This document shows, in pieces, positions 1 through 9,469 of a DNA stretch of 64,000 nt; positions within the stretch are counted from its first letter, which is position 1, and each line of letters begins with the position of its first letter. The stretch is from Natrinema salaciae. Its GTDB lineage: Archaea; Halobacteriota; Halobacteria; Halobacteriales; Natrialbaceae. A program made the position numbers and the translations under genes. Location: assembly GCF_900110865.1 (NCBI RefSeq), contig NZ_FOFD01000005.1, forward strand, positions 186,001 through 250,000, written 5' to 3'. The notes beneath the pieces were generated by a model. It worked only from the letters and a program-made list of their open reading frames with translations. It had not been told where the DNA came from and did no database searches.

Positions 1-210
1 GCCGATATCGGGCTCGCGTACGCGAACCTGCCGTGTATCGGTGCAGAGGTCCAGCTGCCGTTCGGCGGCGTCAAGAAGTCCGGCAACGGCTACCCCAGCG
101 CTCGCGAGGCCATCGAGGCCGTCACCGAGCGTACCGCCTGGACGATGAACAACTCCAAAGAGATCGAGATGGCCCAGGGGCTGTCGGCCGACATCAAGAC
201 CGACGAATAA
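1..210 (+). CDS. Aldehyde dehydrogenase, C-terminal part (truncated by window edge)
   Basis: The open frame starting at base 1 encodes about 69 residues ending in TAA. It contains the C-terminal ALDH signature LPFGGVKKSGNGYPSAREA, which lies near the oligomerisation/NAD-binding end of the family. The catalytic Cys and Glu lie upstream, outside the window. The neighbours are an IclR regulator, an arginase-family hydrolase, an aminotransferase and glutamate dehydrogenase. By inference from that context it could oxidise a semialdehyde such as glutamate semialdehyde in amino-acid catabolism. Substrate cannot be determined from this fragment. Confidence 0.9.
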   Translation, partial: ADIGLAYANLPCIGAEVQLPFGGVKKSGNGYPSAREAIEAVTERTAWTMNNSKEIEMAQGLSADIKTDE

Positions 211-305
211 CGTGGCTCGTGGGTCGAACCGGCTGCGAACCAGCGACGGTTTTCTCTTTCGTGGTCCTGTTTCGTGAGCGGTCCCGGCTCCGCGCTCGAA
301 TAAAT

Positions 306-326
306 ACGTTTGATATATGCAAACGT
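306..326. promoter_or_regulatory. Inverted repeat ACGTTTG-N7-CAAACGT, candidate IclR operator
   Basis: Perfect 7-bp arms (306-312 and 320-326) surround an AT-rich spacer ATATATG that itself resembles a TATA element. The dyad sits 30-50 nt before the likely ATG of the IclR gene at 356. A repressor bound here would cover the promoter, so autoregulation is a natural inference. No second copy was noticed in the window, though the promoter of the upstream aldehyde dehydrogenase is not visible. Confidence 0.6.
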
Positions 327-355
327 TTAAGAGATGCCGCTATAGACGAAGGACT

Positions 356-1156
356 ATGTTCGGAACCGCAAAGGAAACGAACGGTCGGCGGGAGATCAAA
401 TCAGTCCGCAAGATCGATGAAATACTCGCTGTCATTAAACGACTCAACGAGGGGACGCTCACGGAGATCGCCGAGGAAGTCGATCTGACGAAGGGGACGG
501 TCCACACGTATCTCCGGACGCTTCACAACTGTGGCTACCTCACGGAGGTGAACGGCGTCTACCGACTCAGCTTACAGTTCATCACGGTCGCGGAACACGT
601 GCGAAACGAAACCAGCCTGTACATGGCGGGCCACGATGAGGTTGACGAACTCGCCGAACGCACCGGCGAATACGCACACCTCGTCGCTGAAGAACGCGGC
701 CGAGAGGTTACCCTCTACGAGAGTCGCGGCGAATACGCGATCGCGCCCGACTACCACCTCCGTCTGCGCGAGACACCACAGTACCTCCACCACAACGCCG
801 CCGGCAAAGCGATGCTTGCGAACTTCGATGCGGACCGTCGAGACAGAATACTCGAAGCGCAGGAACTCGAAGCACAGACGGAAAACACGATCACGGACGA
901 AGCCGAACTGCGGGAAACGCTCGAGACGGTGCGAGAGAACGGATATGCGATCAACGACGAAGAAGAGATCCGTGGCATGCGTGCCGTCGGCGCACCGATC
1001 CGCGTTCCCGACGATTCCATTTTCGGTGCAGTGAGCGTGAGCGCACCGGCCAGTCGGCTGAAAGGCGAGCGGTTTCGGTCGGAAGTCCCCGAAATCGTCA
1101 TGGAGACCGCAAATCTCATCGAGGTTAACCTTGAGACGGCACAGCGTGACGGCTGA
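356..1156 (+). CDS. IclR-family transcriptional regulator
   Basis: This 266-residue protein has an N-terminal winged helix at about residues 12-75 (LTEIAEEVDLTKGTVHTYLRTL is the recognition region) and a C-terminal IclR effector domain at about 90-260 (NAAGKAMLA, GYAINDEEEIRGMRAVGAPI). IclR proteins bind small acids or metabolites and repress or activate catabolic genes. The frame is open upstream to 317, but the ATG at 356 gives the usual family N-terminus and leaves the 306-326 dyad outside the coding region. It sits between an aldehyde dehydrogenase and an arginase-family gene, so it probably controls this amino-acid catabolic block. It is similar in layout to the second IclR protein at 43932-44705. 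Confidence 0.93.
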   Translation: MFGTAKETNGRREIKSVRKIDEILAVIKRLNEGTLTEIAEEVDLTKGTVHTYLRTLHNCGYLTEVNGVYRLSLQFITVAEHVRNETSLYMAGHDEVDELAERTGEYAHLVAEERGREVTLYESRGEYAIAPDYHLRLRETPQYLHHNAAGKAMLANFDADRRDRILEAQELEAQTENTITDEAELRETLETVRENGYAINDEEEIRGMRAVGAPIRVPDDSIFGAVSVSAPASRLKGERFRSEVPEIVMETANLIEVNLETAQRDG

Positions 1157-1190
1157 CCCGTCTCGATGTCGGTCCGCGAGTTGCGAAGAG

Positions 1191-1200
1191 TATATATATT
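1191..1200 (+). promoter_or_regulatory. TATA element for the zinc-ribbon gene
   Basis: The run TATATATATT is centred about 23-27 nt before the ATG at 1218, the spacing expected for a leaderless archaeal transcript. This spacing supports 1218 as the start codon. Confidence 0.55.
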
Positions 1201-1217
1201 GCCGTAGAGTTATCACG

Positions 1218-1352
1218 ATGGTACACGAAACTATGCCTGCTACTACCCGGCGACGGTGTCCAGCGTGTGGTACTGCCATTGACACGTGTGAACCGGAACC
1301 GAGATGCGGAAACTGCTACTGGAGCAACGGCACGAAACAGCCGAGTGATTGA
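1218..1352 (+). CDS. Small CPxCG-type zinc-ribbon protein
   Basis: This is a 44-residue protein with two Cys pairs, CPACG and CGNC, separated by 14 residues (RRCPACGTAID... RCGNCYW). That is the pattern of the small haloarchaeal zinc-ribbon (CPxCG) proteins. These probably bind one zinc ion and often act as regulators or protein partners; the specific role here is unknown. The ATG at 1218 follows a strong TATA element by about 27 nt. An in-frame ATG at 1233 is the alternative start. It is too short for most gene finders but has a clear composition and promoter. Confidence 0.75.
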   Translation: MVHETMPATTRRRCPACGTAIDTCEPEPRCGNCYWSNGTKQPSD

Positions 1353-1453
1353 CACGTGTCTCCGGCAGCCTCACCGCTCGTAGCCGCCGATCGATTCGCT
1401 ACCCGTAAACGCCGGATGTCTCCCCCACGCCCGCGAACGCGGGCGGCGGGACA

Positions 1454-1654
1454 GTGAGCGACATCGAGTGGCCCCAGCAGCTCACCCGTTGGAGCCGATC
1501 GCTCGAGCGCGGCCGCGACGAATGCGAGGGCGTCCCGTTCGATCCCCGACGGACGATTCGGATGGCGATCGAAAACCGAGACGTCTCGTGGCGAACTGTG
1601 TACGTCTCACTAGATCGCTTCGACGTCGCAACGCGCAGGGCACGAGAGCTGTAG
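1454..1654 (+). CDS. Hypothetical small haloarchaeal protein
   Basis: This is a 66-residue frame starting with GTG (MSDIEWPQQL...), charged and without a recognised domain. It follows a G-rich stretch that could be a ribosome-binding site and ends 43 nt before the arginase-family gene at 1698, on the same strand. The acidic/basic mix and lack of low-complexity Arg runs make it more protein-like than most shadow frames here. It could be a real leader gene of the arginase transcript or a chance frame. No function can be assigned. Confidence 0.4.
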   Translation: MSDIEWPQQLTRWSRSLERGRDECEGVPFDPRRTIRMAIENRDVSWRTVYVSLDRFDVATRRAREL

Positions 1655-1697
1655 CCCTGCTGACGAAACGGAACCGTTGACGAGTCTTCCCAACACC

Positions 1698-2654
1698 ATG
1701 ACTACACCGACCGACTCCAGGACCGACCACCCGAACCGATCGACGACTCGAACCGTTCGCCTGCTCGGCGCGCCGCTCGACCTCGGAGCGGATCGGCGCG
1801 GCGTCGATATCGGACCACGAGCCATCCGTTATGCGGACATCGCTGCCGAGCTCGAAGCAGCCGGCGTTAGTTGCACCGATTTCGGAGACCTGCGTGTCCC
1901 CCGACTCGAGCAGTGCGATGCCCCAGATACGGAGGACGATGCGAAGTATCTCGACGAGATCGCCGGTGTTACCGACGAACTCACGACCGAGGTTGCCGAC
2001 GCGATTGCGGACGGCGACGTTCCGATCGCTCTCGGTGGTGATCACGCGACTGCAATGGGAACGATCCGCGGCGCAGCACGAGCGGCGGACATCGGGGTTC
2101 TCTGGTTCGATGCCCACGGGGACTACAACACGCCGAACACCTCTCCCAGTGGTAACGTCCACGGCATGCCCCTGGCAGCCGTCACTGGCTACGGCGAGTT
2201 CGACGACCTCGACTGGACGGCGACCCCGACCGTCGCACCGTCGAATACCGTTATTGTCGGCGCACGACGCCTTGACGACGCCGAACGACTCGCCCTCGAG
2301 GAAAGTGACGTAACCGTGTTCACGATGCTCGATATCGACGAACGGGGCATCACCGCCGTCGTCGAGGACGCCCTCGATATCGCAACCGACGGCGTGGACG
2401 GGATTCACGTCAGCCTCGATCTCGACTGGCTCGACCCGACGGTCGCACCGGGCGTCGGAACCCCCGTGCGCGGCGGTGTCGAATACAGGGAGGCCCACGC
2501 TGCACTCGAGTGCGTTGCCAACCGAGACCGCGACGCGGGGCTACTTCGCTCGGCCGATATCGTCGAAGTGAATCCGATTCTCGACAGGAATAACCGCACC
2601 GCGGAAGTCGCGGCCGAACTCGCTGCCAGCCTCCTCGGCAAACAAATAGCGTAA
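1698..2654 (+). CDS. Arginase/agmatinase family (ureohydrolase)
   Basis: This 318-residue manganese ureohydrolase would hydrolyse a guanidino compound (arginine, agmatine or similar) to urea and an amine. The metal-ligand motifs are visible in order: GGDHA at about residue 115, DAHGD at about 140, and the SLDLDWLDP segment (the S-D-D type motif) at about 240, followed by [16 protein letters not shown] lies upstream in frame at 1677, but the ATG at 1698 is the better start. The aminotransferase and glutamate dehydrogenase downstream fit an arginase producing ornithine (RocF-like), although agmatinase or another guanidino-hydrolase activity cannot be excluded from sequence alone. Confidence 0.9.
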   Translation: MTTPTDSRTDHPNRSTTRTVRLLGAPLDLGADRRGVDIGPRAIRYADIAAELEAAGVSCTDFGDLRVPRLEQCDAPDTEDDAKYLDEIAGVTDELTTEVADAIADGDVPIALGGDHATAMGTIRGAARAADIGVLWFDAHGDYNTPNTSPSGNVHGMPLAAVTGYGEFDDLDWTATPTVAPSNTVIVGARRLDDAERLALEESDVTVFTMLDIDERGITAVVEDALDIATDGVDGIHVSLDLDWLDPTVAPGVGTPVRGGVEYREAHAALECVANRDRDAGLLRSADIVEVNPILDRNNRTAEVAAELAASLLGKQIA

Positions 2655-3584
2655 CGCTTCGGTAGCCGTTCGACTGGAGCACCTGTTGCTTCGGTAGGGA
2701 CGACAGGCACAGCCGAGCGGGTACTCCTCGGAGCGGCCCACCCGCCGGTCACACGCCGTCGATCACGAAGCAACTAGTTTGGTGAAACCCCGAGTTGTAA
2801 GGGAGAATCATGTGTAATCGGCCGGTTGGTTCACCATCGAGTCGGTCGAGAATCCGGTCAGCATGGCCAGGCCGCTTGTTTGAAATATACGAACTTGGGC
2901 CCGGTACGGCTCGCTCGAGTCCGCGTTCCGGGTCGCTTTCTGCTATCGCGGATGCCAGTGGCACTCTGGCTGCAGTTCGTTCGTGGGCTGGGGCGGAGCC
3001 GTTCCGGGGGTAGGTGTCACGTGCTCGGTGAACCGGTTGCAGCAAGCGACGGTATTCGATCGGCACGGATTTACATGGACCCGTATCGCTATTCCGGCCG
3101 GTCGTGCAACCGTGATCCGATCGAAAAACGGGGTCTAGAGCAGCCCCCGTAACGTGTGACACGATGATCGCCCAGTCGTCGTGCCTGCAGGTGTGCAGTG
3201 GCTGGTATCGCCTCCACTCGATTGACGATCTGTCGCTCTCCCCATCGGGACGGGTCTCGACATGCCAACCACTACCCTGGACCGTTCTCCCCCGTTTGGA
3301 ATCGCTCGCGGCACTACTGAGTCGATGATGGATGTGACAACTGTTACTGGACCCGGACCAGTAGCGGGCCGAGCGATTGATTCGGTGGCTGGAACCATCT
3401 TACGGATACCCGAACGAACACCGAACGAACGGAGTCACAGCCATCGCCCGACGGTATCACCCGTTCCGCGTTGATCTGCGTCCGAACCCGTTCGTGACTG
3501 TCAAAACGGTCCCGTCCCGCGGTCGTCGATTTTCGCCCGTGATTCCGTCGGCGAGCCGAGACGGTGGGACCGACCGACCAAATT

Positions 3585-3606
3585 CATCCATTCATATGGT
3601 TGTAAT
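3585..3606 (+). promoter_or_regulatory. Partial copy of the ATTACA-N10-TGTAAT motif
   Basis: The right half (ATGGTTGTAAT) matches the site at 43584-43605, but the left arm is CATCCA instead of ATTACA. It lies about 155 nt before the aminotransferase start. It is weaker than the other three copies and is listed because the core TATGG-N-TGTAA is conserved. Confidence 0.35.
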
Positions 3607-3731
3607 GGATATCCCTCGTTCCGAATCGTGGTGATCGGCGACCGACAGATGCGTACGCGGAAGTGATTTTGATAATGTCAAATATATACTGCCGTTTTTC
3701 CAGCGTCGACACGCGGCTGTTATACGAAATG

Positions 3732-3738
3732 TTTTTAT
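3732..3738 (+). promoter_or_regulatory. TATA element for the aminotransferase
   Basis: TTTTTAT lies about 27 nt before the ATG at 3762, as expected for a leaderless haloarchaeal transcript. This supports the start codon. Confidence 0.5.
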
Positions 3739-3761
3739 CGTGGTAGCGAACAGAACGGTAT

Positions 3762-5084
3762 ATGCAGCGAGAACAAGCTGAGCCAATAGTCCAAAAATTA
3801 CCGGGACCAACGGCCCAAGAGTGGGTCGACTTTCACAGCGAGGCGGCAGCAACGAGCACGTACGTCTACGATTTCGTCTGGGACATCACCGAAGACGCAG
3901 TCGGTCCGTTCTGTACCGACCCCGACGGCAACGTTCTGCTCGACTTCACGAGTCACGTCGCCGCTGCTCCGCTCGGCTACAACAACCCGAAACTGATGGA
4001 CAAGCTGCGGGAGTTCGACCTCGTCGATCCGCTGAAAATCGCAGGGCAGGACTTCTACGTCAGCACCGGTGGAACGCCGGCAGACACGGAACTTCCTGGC
4101 CCCGCCCATCTGATGGAGACGCTGACGGAGATCACCGATCAGTACGGAATGGACACCGTCTTCCTGTCGAACTCCGGGGCCGAGGCGGTCGAGAACGCGA
4201 TGAAGGTCTGTTACGATAACTGTGAGCAACCAAAATACGGACTCACGTTCGAGGGGGCGTTCCACGGGCGCACGCTCGGGACGCTCTCGCTGAACCGGTC
4301 GAAATCCGTCCACCGCCGTGATTTCCCCGAACTCAGCGGCATCCACGACGTGCCTCACAGTATGGCCGGCGTCGAACGCCTCCGCGAGAAACTGGACCCC
4401 AAACGCGGCCACATCCCGCCGGAACAGGTCGCCTTCCTCATCCTCGAGCCGGTACAGGGCGAAGGGGGGTACCAGATTCCGGAGCCGGAGTTCATGCGCG
4501 CGGTCAACGGTCTCTGTGCCGAACACGACATCCCGCTCATCGCCGACGAGATCCAGTCCGGGGTCGGCCGGACCGGGAAGATGTGGGCGTCGGACCACTT
4601 CGACTTCGAACCGGATGTCATCACGAGCGCCAAAGCGCTTCGCGTCGGCGCGACGATCTCGTCCACGGATATCTTCCCCGACGAAAAGAGCCGTATCTCC
4701 TCGACGTGGGGTGCCGGCGACATCCTCTCTTCGATTCAGGGAACGCTTACGGTCGCAGCCATACAGGAACACGACCTTCTTCGCCACGCGACGCAGGCCG
4801 GCGAGCGGTTCCTGGGACAGCTCGCGGAGCTTCAGGACAGTCACCCCGAGACGGTCGTCGACGTTCGCGGACTCGGTCTGATGACTGCGGTCGAGTTCGA
4901 TACGAAAGACCGTCGAGAGGCGGTCGTCGACGCTGCCCTCCAGCGAGGGCTACTGACGCTGGGCTGCGGACAAAAGACGCTTCGACTGCTCCCGCCCCTC
5001 GACGTTCGTGAGCGCGAACTCGACATCGCCGTCGACCTACTCGACGACGCGATCGACCGCGTAGAATCGTCATCGAGTGTCTAG
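3762..5084 (+). CDS. Class III PLP-dependent aminotransferase (ornithine/lysine/4-aminobutyrate type)
   Basis: This 440-residue fold-type I class III aminotransferase shows [12 protein letters not shown] (phosphate cup) at about residue 139, HGRTLG at about 170, the [11 protein letters not shown] signature containing the PLP-ring Asp at about 260, and TSAKAL with the Schiff-base Lys at about 290. The family transfers an omega-amino group to 2-oxoglutarate. Placed between an arginase-family enzyme and glutamate dehydrogenase, ornithine-delta-aminotransferase is the most economical guess. Lysine-6- or GABA-aminotransferase would look alike. It ends 107 nt before glutamate dehydrogenase on the same strand. 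Confidence 0.92.
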   Translation: MQREQAEPIVQKLPGPTAQEWVDFHSEAAATSTYVYDFVWDITEDAVGPFCTDPDGNVLLDFTSHVAAAPLGYNNPKLMDKLREFDLVDPLKIAGQDFYVSTGGTPADTELPGPAHLMETLTEITDQYGMDTVFLSNSGAEAVENAMKVCYDNCEQPKYGLTFEGAFHGRTLGTLSLNRSKSVHRRDFPELSGIHDVPHSMAGVERLREKLDPKRGHIPPEQVAFLILEPVQGEGGYQIPEPEFMRAVNGLCAEHDIPLIADEIQSGVGRTGKMWASDHFDFEPDVITSAKALRVGATISSTDIFPDEKSRISSTWGAGDILSSIQGTLTVAAIQEHDLLRHATQAGERFLGQLAELQDSHPETVVDVRGLGLMTAVEFDTKDRREAVVDAALQRGLLTLGCGQKTLRLLPPLDVRERELDIAVDLLDDAIDRVESSSSV

Positions 5085-5191
5085 TTGATGGGCACGCGGC
5101 TCTGTCGGCACGGTCCAGGCACGTGCCCACGCGTTCACGACGCCTATCTCCGCTCGATGACGGCTCTCGAAACTACCAACCGACTTCACTA

Positions 5192-6481
5192 ATGACACAG
5201 AAACAGACCACCCACTCCGAATCGAACAGCGAATCGTCGACCGAATCGCCCCTCGAAACGGCTCGCCGGCAGCTCCGTACCGCTGCAAGCCGGACCGATG
5301 TCGACGCCGGCGTCATCGAGCGTCTCAAACACCCGACCAGAGTCGTCGAGGTCTCCATTCCGCTCGAGCGGGACGACGGATCCGTTGACGTCTTTACGGG
5401 CTATCGCGCACAGCACGATGACGTTCGCGGCCCGTACAAGGGTGGGCTCCGCTACCACCCCGAAGTGAACGCGGACGAGTGCGTCGGCCTCGCGATGTGG
5501 ATGACGTGGAAATGTGCGGTGATGGATATCCCGTTCGGTGGCGGGAAAGGGGGGATCGTCGTCGATCCGAAGAAACTCAGCGACGGCGAAAAAGAGCGCC
5601 TCACCCGACGGTTCGCGGAAGAAATCCGAGACGACGTTGGTCCTAGCAGGGACATTCCTGCACCCGATATGGGCACCGACGCACAGACGATGGCCTGGTT
5701 CATGGACGCGTACAGCATGCAGGAAGGGGAAACGATTCCCGGCGTCGTCACCGGCAAACCGCCCGTTATCGGCGGTAGTTACGGTCGAGCGGAAGCTCCC
5801 GGGCGGAGCGTCGCCATCGTTGCGCGGGAAGCGATCGAGTACTACGACGAAAGCCTTGACGACGTTTCGATTGCGGTGCAAGGGTACGGGAGCGTCGGTG
5901 CGAACGCTGCCCGCCTGCTCGACGAGTGGGGTGCGGACATCGTCGCCGTCAGTGACGTCAACGGGGGTCTGTACGACGCCGACGGACTGCAGACACAGGA
6001 CGTTCCGTCACACAGGGAGGAGCCGGAGGGCGTGATGCGTTACGACAGTTCGAACACGGTTTCCAACGAGGAACTCCTCGAACTGGACGTAGACGTGCTC
6101 ATCCCGGCCGCCATCGGGAACGTCATCACGGCCGACAACGCGGATCGAATCCAGGCCGACATCATCGTCGAGGGCGCAAACGGTCCGACTACCTCGAGTG
6201 CGGATGCGATTCTTCACGAACGTGGCAAACACATCATTCCAGACATCCTCGCTAATGCCGGCGGTGTAACCGTCTCCTACTTCGAGTGGCTTCAGGATAT
6301 CAACCGCCGAACGTGGTCCAAAGAGCGGGTCAACGACGAACTCGAGTCGGCGATGCTCGACGCGTGGGCCGACGTGAAAGCGGAAGTCGATGCACGGAAC
6401 ATGAACTGGCGGGATGCGGCGTACGTCGTGGCGCTCAACCGAATTGGCGAGGCAAAAGAGGCCCGCGGACTCTGGCCATAG
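5192..6481 (+). CDS. gdhB: Glutamate dehydrogenase (Glu/Leu/Phe/Val dehydrogenase family)
   Basis: This 429-residue enzyme interconverts glutamate and 2-oxoglutarate plus ammonia. Visible signatures are the [11 protein letters not shown] substrate-binding segment at about residue 86, the PFGGGKGGI segment with the catalytic Lys at about 115, DIPAPDMGT at about 155, VTGKPP, and the Rossmann motif GYGSVG at about 232. The frame is open upstream to 5123, but the ATG at 5192 gives a family-like acidic N-terminus. The symbol is the usual haloarchaeal name; which paralogue this is cannot be known from one window. Context suggests it removes the amino group produced by arginine or ornithine breakdown. 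Confidence 0.93.
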   Translation: MTQKQTTHSESNSESSTESPLETARRQLRTAASRTDVDAGVIERLKHPTRVVEVSIPLERDDGSVDVFTGYRAQHDDVRGPYKGGLRYHPEVNADECVGLAMWMTWKCAVMDIPFGGGKGGIVVDPKKLSDGEKERLTRRFAEEIRDDVGPSRDIPAPDMGTDAQTMAWFMDAYSMQEGETIPGVVTGKPPVIGGSYGRAEAPGRSVAIVAREAIEYYDESLDDVSIAVQGYGSVGANAARLLDEWGADIVAVSDVNGGLYDADGLQTQDVPSHREEPEGVMRYDSSNTVSNEELLELDVDVLIPAAIGNVITADNADRIQADIIVEGANGPTTSSADAILHERGKHIIPDILANAGGVTVSYFEWLQDINRRTWSKERVNDELESAMLDAWADVKAEVDARNMNWRDAAYVVALNRIGEAKEARGLWP

Positions 6482-7612
6482 GTCGGTCGATCGACGTACC
6501 GAATACACCGTCTCACGGCGTGATTGCCGACGACGATCCGTGAGAAACTCGTTTTCGACTCGACTCCCGAACGTAGCGTGGCTTCTGGACACCTGTCGTC
6601 TCGAGGTTCGCCACGATACTATTGGCAGTTCCATTACCGATCCGGAAACCTCTGATTTGCAGTAGTTCTCGGAACGGCGACTGGTCGGTGCTGTTACGCT
6701 GCTGCCAGCATCTTCTGGAGCTGCTCGGCCACCGTGGGCCCTCGTAATCGTGCCCAAGCGGATGCAGACCAGCGAGAGCGTACAGGCCAGACGATTGCAC
6801 CGCCGTGATCAGGACAGCTACGAGACCGACCGGAAGCTGCGTCTCGAAAAATAACGAGTAGCACCAGACGACGCTGCTCTATTGTGGTACAGAGAACGCT
6901 GAGCACGGCGACCACCGGCAATACTCGGTGTGCATGTCGAATCGCGGGGGCGGGCATCTTATTGATACGGCCATCGGTGAGAGATCGAGAGTGGCTACAC
7001 GTCGATCAAACGGGTCATGGCTGCGACGCCGTCGAAGGATTTCGGGCTCCGGTTCTTCTACTTCGCGTTCGCGTGTCTCCTGTACTCGATTTGGCGAGCG
7101 GTCGATCTGCTCGTGCAGGGCGAACTGATCGGAGAGTACGAACACTCGCCGATCCTGACGGCCGATACCACGCTCACGCTGCTGAAGAAGGAGACGGGAA
7201 TCGGTAGTAGGCCGCTCAGTCCGGTCGAACACCACGTTTCCGAGTGGTAACACTGGTAGCCGTCTCGATTAATCGTCGAGATGATCGGTAACACACCAAG
7301 CGTTGCTGATAGTGCGGCGACTCGAGGTAGTCTCTGCTCCCTGGTTCGTCCACAATCACGCATTACAGCTCTGCGGAACCCGCTGTACTCGCAAGTTCGA
7401 TTCCACTGAGTTCAATATAGCTGTATATACTTTATCCATCTGGGATGCGCCGCTGTCGCCGCCGCACCCTGCCGAAATCACCGGAATCGGTGGGTCTGCA
7501 GATCACACTTGATTAGCTCAATAATCACGCGTGGTTTTATGATGGTCCACTCCCTCTGTGAATCACGAGCGATGAAATCCAGCAGGAAACCGGCTCTCGA
7601 GGGTGACCACAC
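6482..7612. other. Gene-poor mobile-element zone
   Basis: About 1.1 kb lies between glutamate dehydrogenase and the tyrosine recombinase. The only recognisable content is the transposase remnant annotated separately. The rest shows no frame with a known domain. An AT-rich patch at about 7400-7440 may be a promoter or junction remnant. Confidence 0.5.
6885..7250 (+). pseudogene. Transposase C-terminal remnant (haloarchaeal IS)
   Basis: Residues encoded at about 6988-7250 read IESGYTSIKR then MAATPSKDFGLRFFYFAF, followed by ACLLYSIWRAVDLLVQGEL, HSPILTADTTLTLLKKE and TGIG. This is the characteristic C-terminus of a family of haloarchaeal IS transposases with the YxxIKxxMAAT and FFYFAFACLLYSIWR motifs. 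Upstream in the same frame there is a stop. Parts of the earlier domain (such as QYSVCMSNR at about 6913-6942) are in another frame, so the gene is decayed. No terminal inverted repeats or target duplications were found. It lies directly before the integrase, marking this as an insertion hot spot. Confidence 0.7.
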
Positions 7613-8752
7613 GTGAATCCGGAATCGATCCCGATCGCGGAGCCGCTCGAGGAGTTCCTCCGATCGAAGTCGAAGGGTGGCGAGGGGAGCGGCAACTACC
7701 GGCGGAATCTCGAGCGCTGCGTCGAGGACTTCCTCGAGTGGCTCGAAACGGACCCGCAGTCGGGTGAGACGTTCGACGAGCTCGATGCGCGAACGTTCCG
7801 ACGGTACGCTCGAGACCTCACCGAACGAGAGCTCACACCGGGGACGGTGCAGACGTATTACGCACAGGTCAGCGCCTACGTCGGCTGGTGCGTTCGCGAG
7901 GGGCTTCTCGAGGCAAACTACGCCCAGCGAAACGTCGCGAAGGAACCGCTTCCCGAGACTGACGGCCGGAGATCGGGCGACCAGCAGGCCTGGACCGACG
8001 AACATCGATCGCTGATCACGCGCTACGTCGATACGCGCGCTCACGATGCGGCCGACGAGAAGGGACTCGACGCGATCCAGGCGTTTCGTGATCGAGCGCT
8101 CGTCTACGTGCTTTGCTACTCCGGGGTCCGCGGTGGAGAAATTTTCGCGGATCCGAAAGACGAGCGTCGAAACGGGCTCATGTGGGGCGATATCTCGCTC
8201 GAGGACCGGACGATGACCGTCCTCGCGAAGAAACAGAACTGGTCCGATCGATCCCTGCCGAATCAAACGATAAATCCTATGGCGCGATACAGAAAAATTC
8301 TCGATCCGGCCGGAGACGACTGGCCGGTCTTCCCGACGTTCCACCTCCCGACGCTCTACGAGACGCTTCGAACGGGACTGCGGAACGAGTATGACCGGTC
8401 GCGGGGCGAGATCGAGGAGTTCGTCGACGAACTCACCGGCCAAACGGACGTTTTCGAAGCGCTCCGCGAGCACGGGCTCGTGCCGCCCTCGATCAACACC
8501 GACGGCGCTCGACGGATCATGCGACGGCTGTGCGAGGGTGCCGACATCGATCTCGACGATGCGCACGGGTACCTCGCACCGCACGGCGGACGCCGCGGAG
8601 CAGGCGAGGTGATGGTCCGCCAGCGCGGGTTTACCGCTGCTGCTCGTCTCCTGGATAACAGTGAAGCGGTCGTCCGAAAATCGTACTCGCATATCGAAGC
8701 GAAGGAAATGGCCAAAGACGCCGGCGATGCGTTCGCCGAACACGATGCGTGA
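7613..8752 (+). CDS. Tyrosine recombinase/integrase (XerC/D-like)
   Basis: This 379-residue phage-integrase-type recombinase has an N-terminal SAM-like core-binding domain (about residues 8-115, NYRRNLERCVEDFLEWL) and a C-terminal catalytic domain (about 130-370). The catalytic set is visible: Arg in CYSGVRGGEI, Lys in LAKKQNW, the H-x-x-R box in APHGGRRGAGE, and the nucleophile Tyr in VRKSYSHIEAKE. The start is GTG; no ATG precedes it in frame close by. Such enzymes integrate or excise genomic islands, or resolve replicons. A decayed copy of its catalytic domain lies at about 49.1-49.3 kb in the same orientation, so the pair may bound the sugar-catabolism island. Confidence 0.93.
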   Translation: MNPESIPIAEPLEEFLRSKSKGGEGSGNYRRNLERCVEDFLEWLETDPQSGETFDELDARTFRRYARDLTERELTPGTVQTYYAQVSAYVGWCVREGLLEANYAQRNVAKEPLPETDGRRSGDQQAWTDEHRSLITRYVDTRAHDAADEKGLDAIQAFRDRALVYVLCYSGVRGGEIFADPKDERRNGLMWGDISLEDRTMTVLAKKQNWSDRSLPNQTINPMARYRKILDPAGDDWPVFPTFHLPTLYETLRTGLRNEYDRSRGEIEEFVDELTGQTDVFEALREHGLVPPSINTDGARRIMRRLCEGADIDLDDAHGYLAPHGGRRGAGEVMVRQRGFTAAARLLDNSEAVVRKSYSHIEAKEMAKDAGDAFAEHDA

Positions 8753-9469
8753 CCCAGCCGAGAATATCATTCCGCTGTGAGCACGCGCCGGCGGGTCCGA
8801 ACCTGTCACGCGCGGCCCTCTCGGTATCCCATCGGCGTCGACTTCCCGTCGAACGGCGCGCAATCGGCGAACGTCGTGGAGCGGCGGCCCGCAGTCGGTT
8901 CTCTCTTCGCGAACAATTACACCCGTATGATTGTAATACAACGTGGGAACTGCGGAGTGGATCTCTTCGATCGGCCCGCGTTTTCCGCTCACAGTCGAAC
9001 GTTCGTTCCGATAGAACCGAAGATGTTGGCAGTAACATGCACTCTATCGCTGCTATTCCTCACAGGGGAACGCCAAACGTTGATTCGCCTCGTCTCGCTG
9101 CGATCGGGGAGCTGCGTCGGCTCTCGGAAGCACCAGATGGGGATCCCGAGGTCGTCACGACGGCGGTCTGTACGCGCTTTCTTCCCAGCCGTCGCTCCAT
9201 CTCCCGTCCTGCTACGAAGGAGACGACGAGATCGATCCATCGCGAGCGGCGACTCGGGCGGTGAAAGCAAAACGGTACATCGGATACCGTTCCCGATAGC
9301 GGAACCGGAGACCGACGATCGTGGGCGACGGATCGATTCCCACTGCGTGTTCCAGAAATTCACTAGCATTGCGAGCAGCCACGCTGGAACCGGCCGAACC
9401 AGCGTTCGCCGAACACCGGCGCTACTCGAGGCGACCCCGATCCGTACCGTCGGTCGGACTGCGAGCCCG
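8753..9469. other. Intergenic stretch downstream of the integrase
   Basis: About 700 bp with no frame I can defend. One plus-strand segment (about 9109-9300) reads in a protein-like manner (YEGDDEIDPSRAATRAVKAK) and ends at a stop, so it may be a gene fragment, but I do not recognise it. The dyad at 8916-8937 lies here although no gene start is near it. Confidence 0.45.
8916..8937. promoter_or_regulatory. Dyad ATTACA-N10-TGTAAT (copy 1, perfect arms)
   Basis: Arms ATTACA (8916-8921) and TGTAAT (8932-8937) are perfectly complementary, with a 10-nt spacer containing GTATGA. The same pattern with spacer GTATGG occurs at 32111 and 43584. This copy lies about 160 nt downstream of the integrase stop and is not adjacent to a convincing gene start, so it may be a regulator site for lost sequence or an element-associated site. 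Confidence 0.45.

Larger units (their letters stand above)
2655..3761. other. Intergenic stretch without convincing gene
   Basis: About 1.1 kb lies between the arginase-family gene and the aminotransferase. Frames of 60-137 codons exist on both strands but are Arg/Ser/Pro-rich and show no domain. The distal part (about 3660-3760) becomes AT-rich and contains the aminotransferase promoter. A dyad-like site (3585-3606) resembles sites elsewhere in the window. The stretch may contain decayed sequence. Confidence 0.5.

Noticed and set aside
2749-3162. 137-codon minus-strand frame in the gap before the aminotransferase
   Set aside because: There is no domain, no plausible promoter and unusual composition; frames of this size occur by chance in GC-rich DNA.
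7478-8992. 504-codon minus-strand frame opposite the integrase
   Set aside because: The plus-strand frame carries the complete tyrosine-recombinase motif set, so the antisense frame is a shadow.
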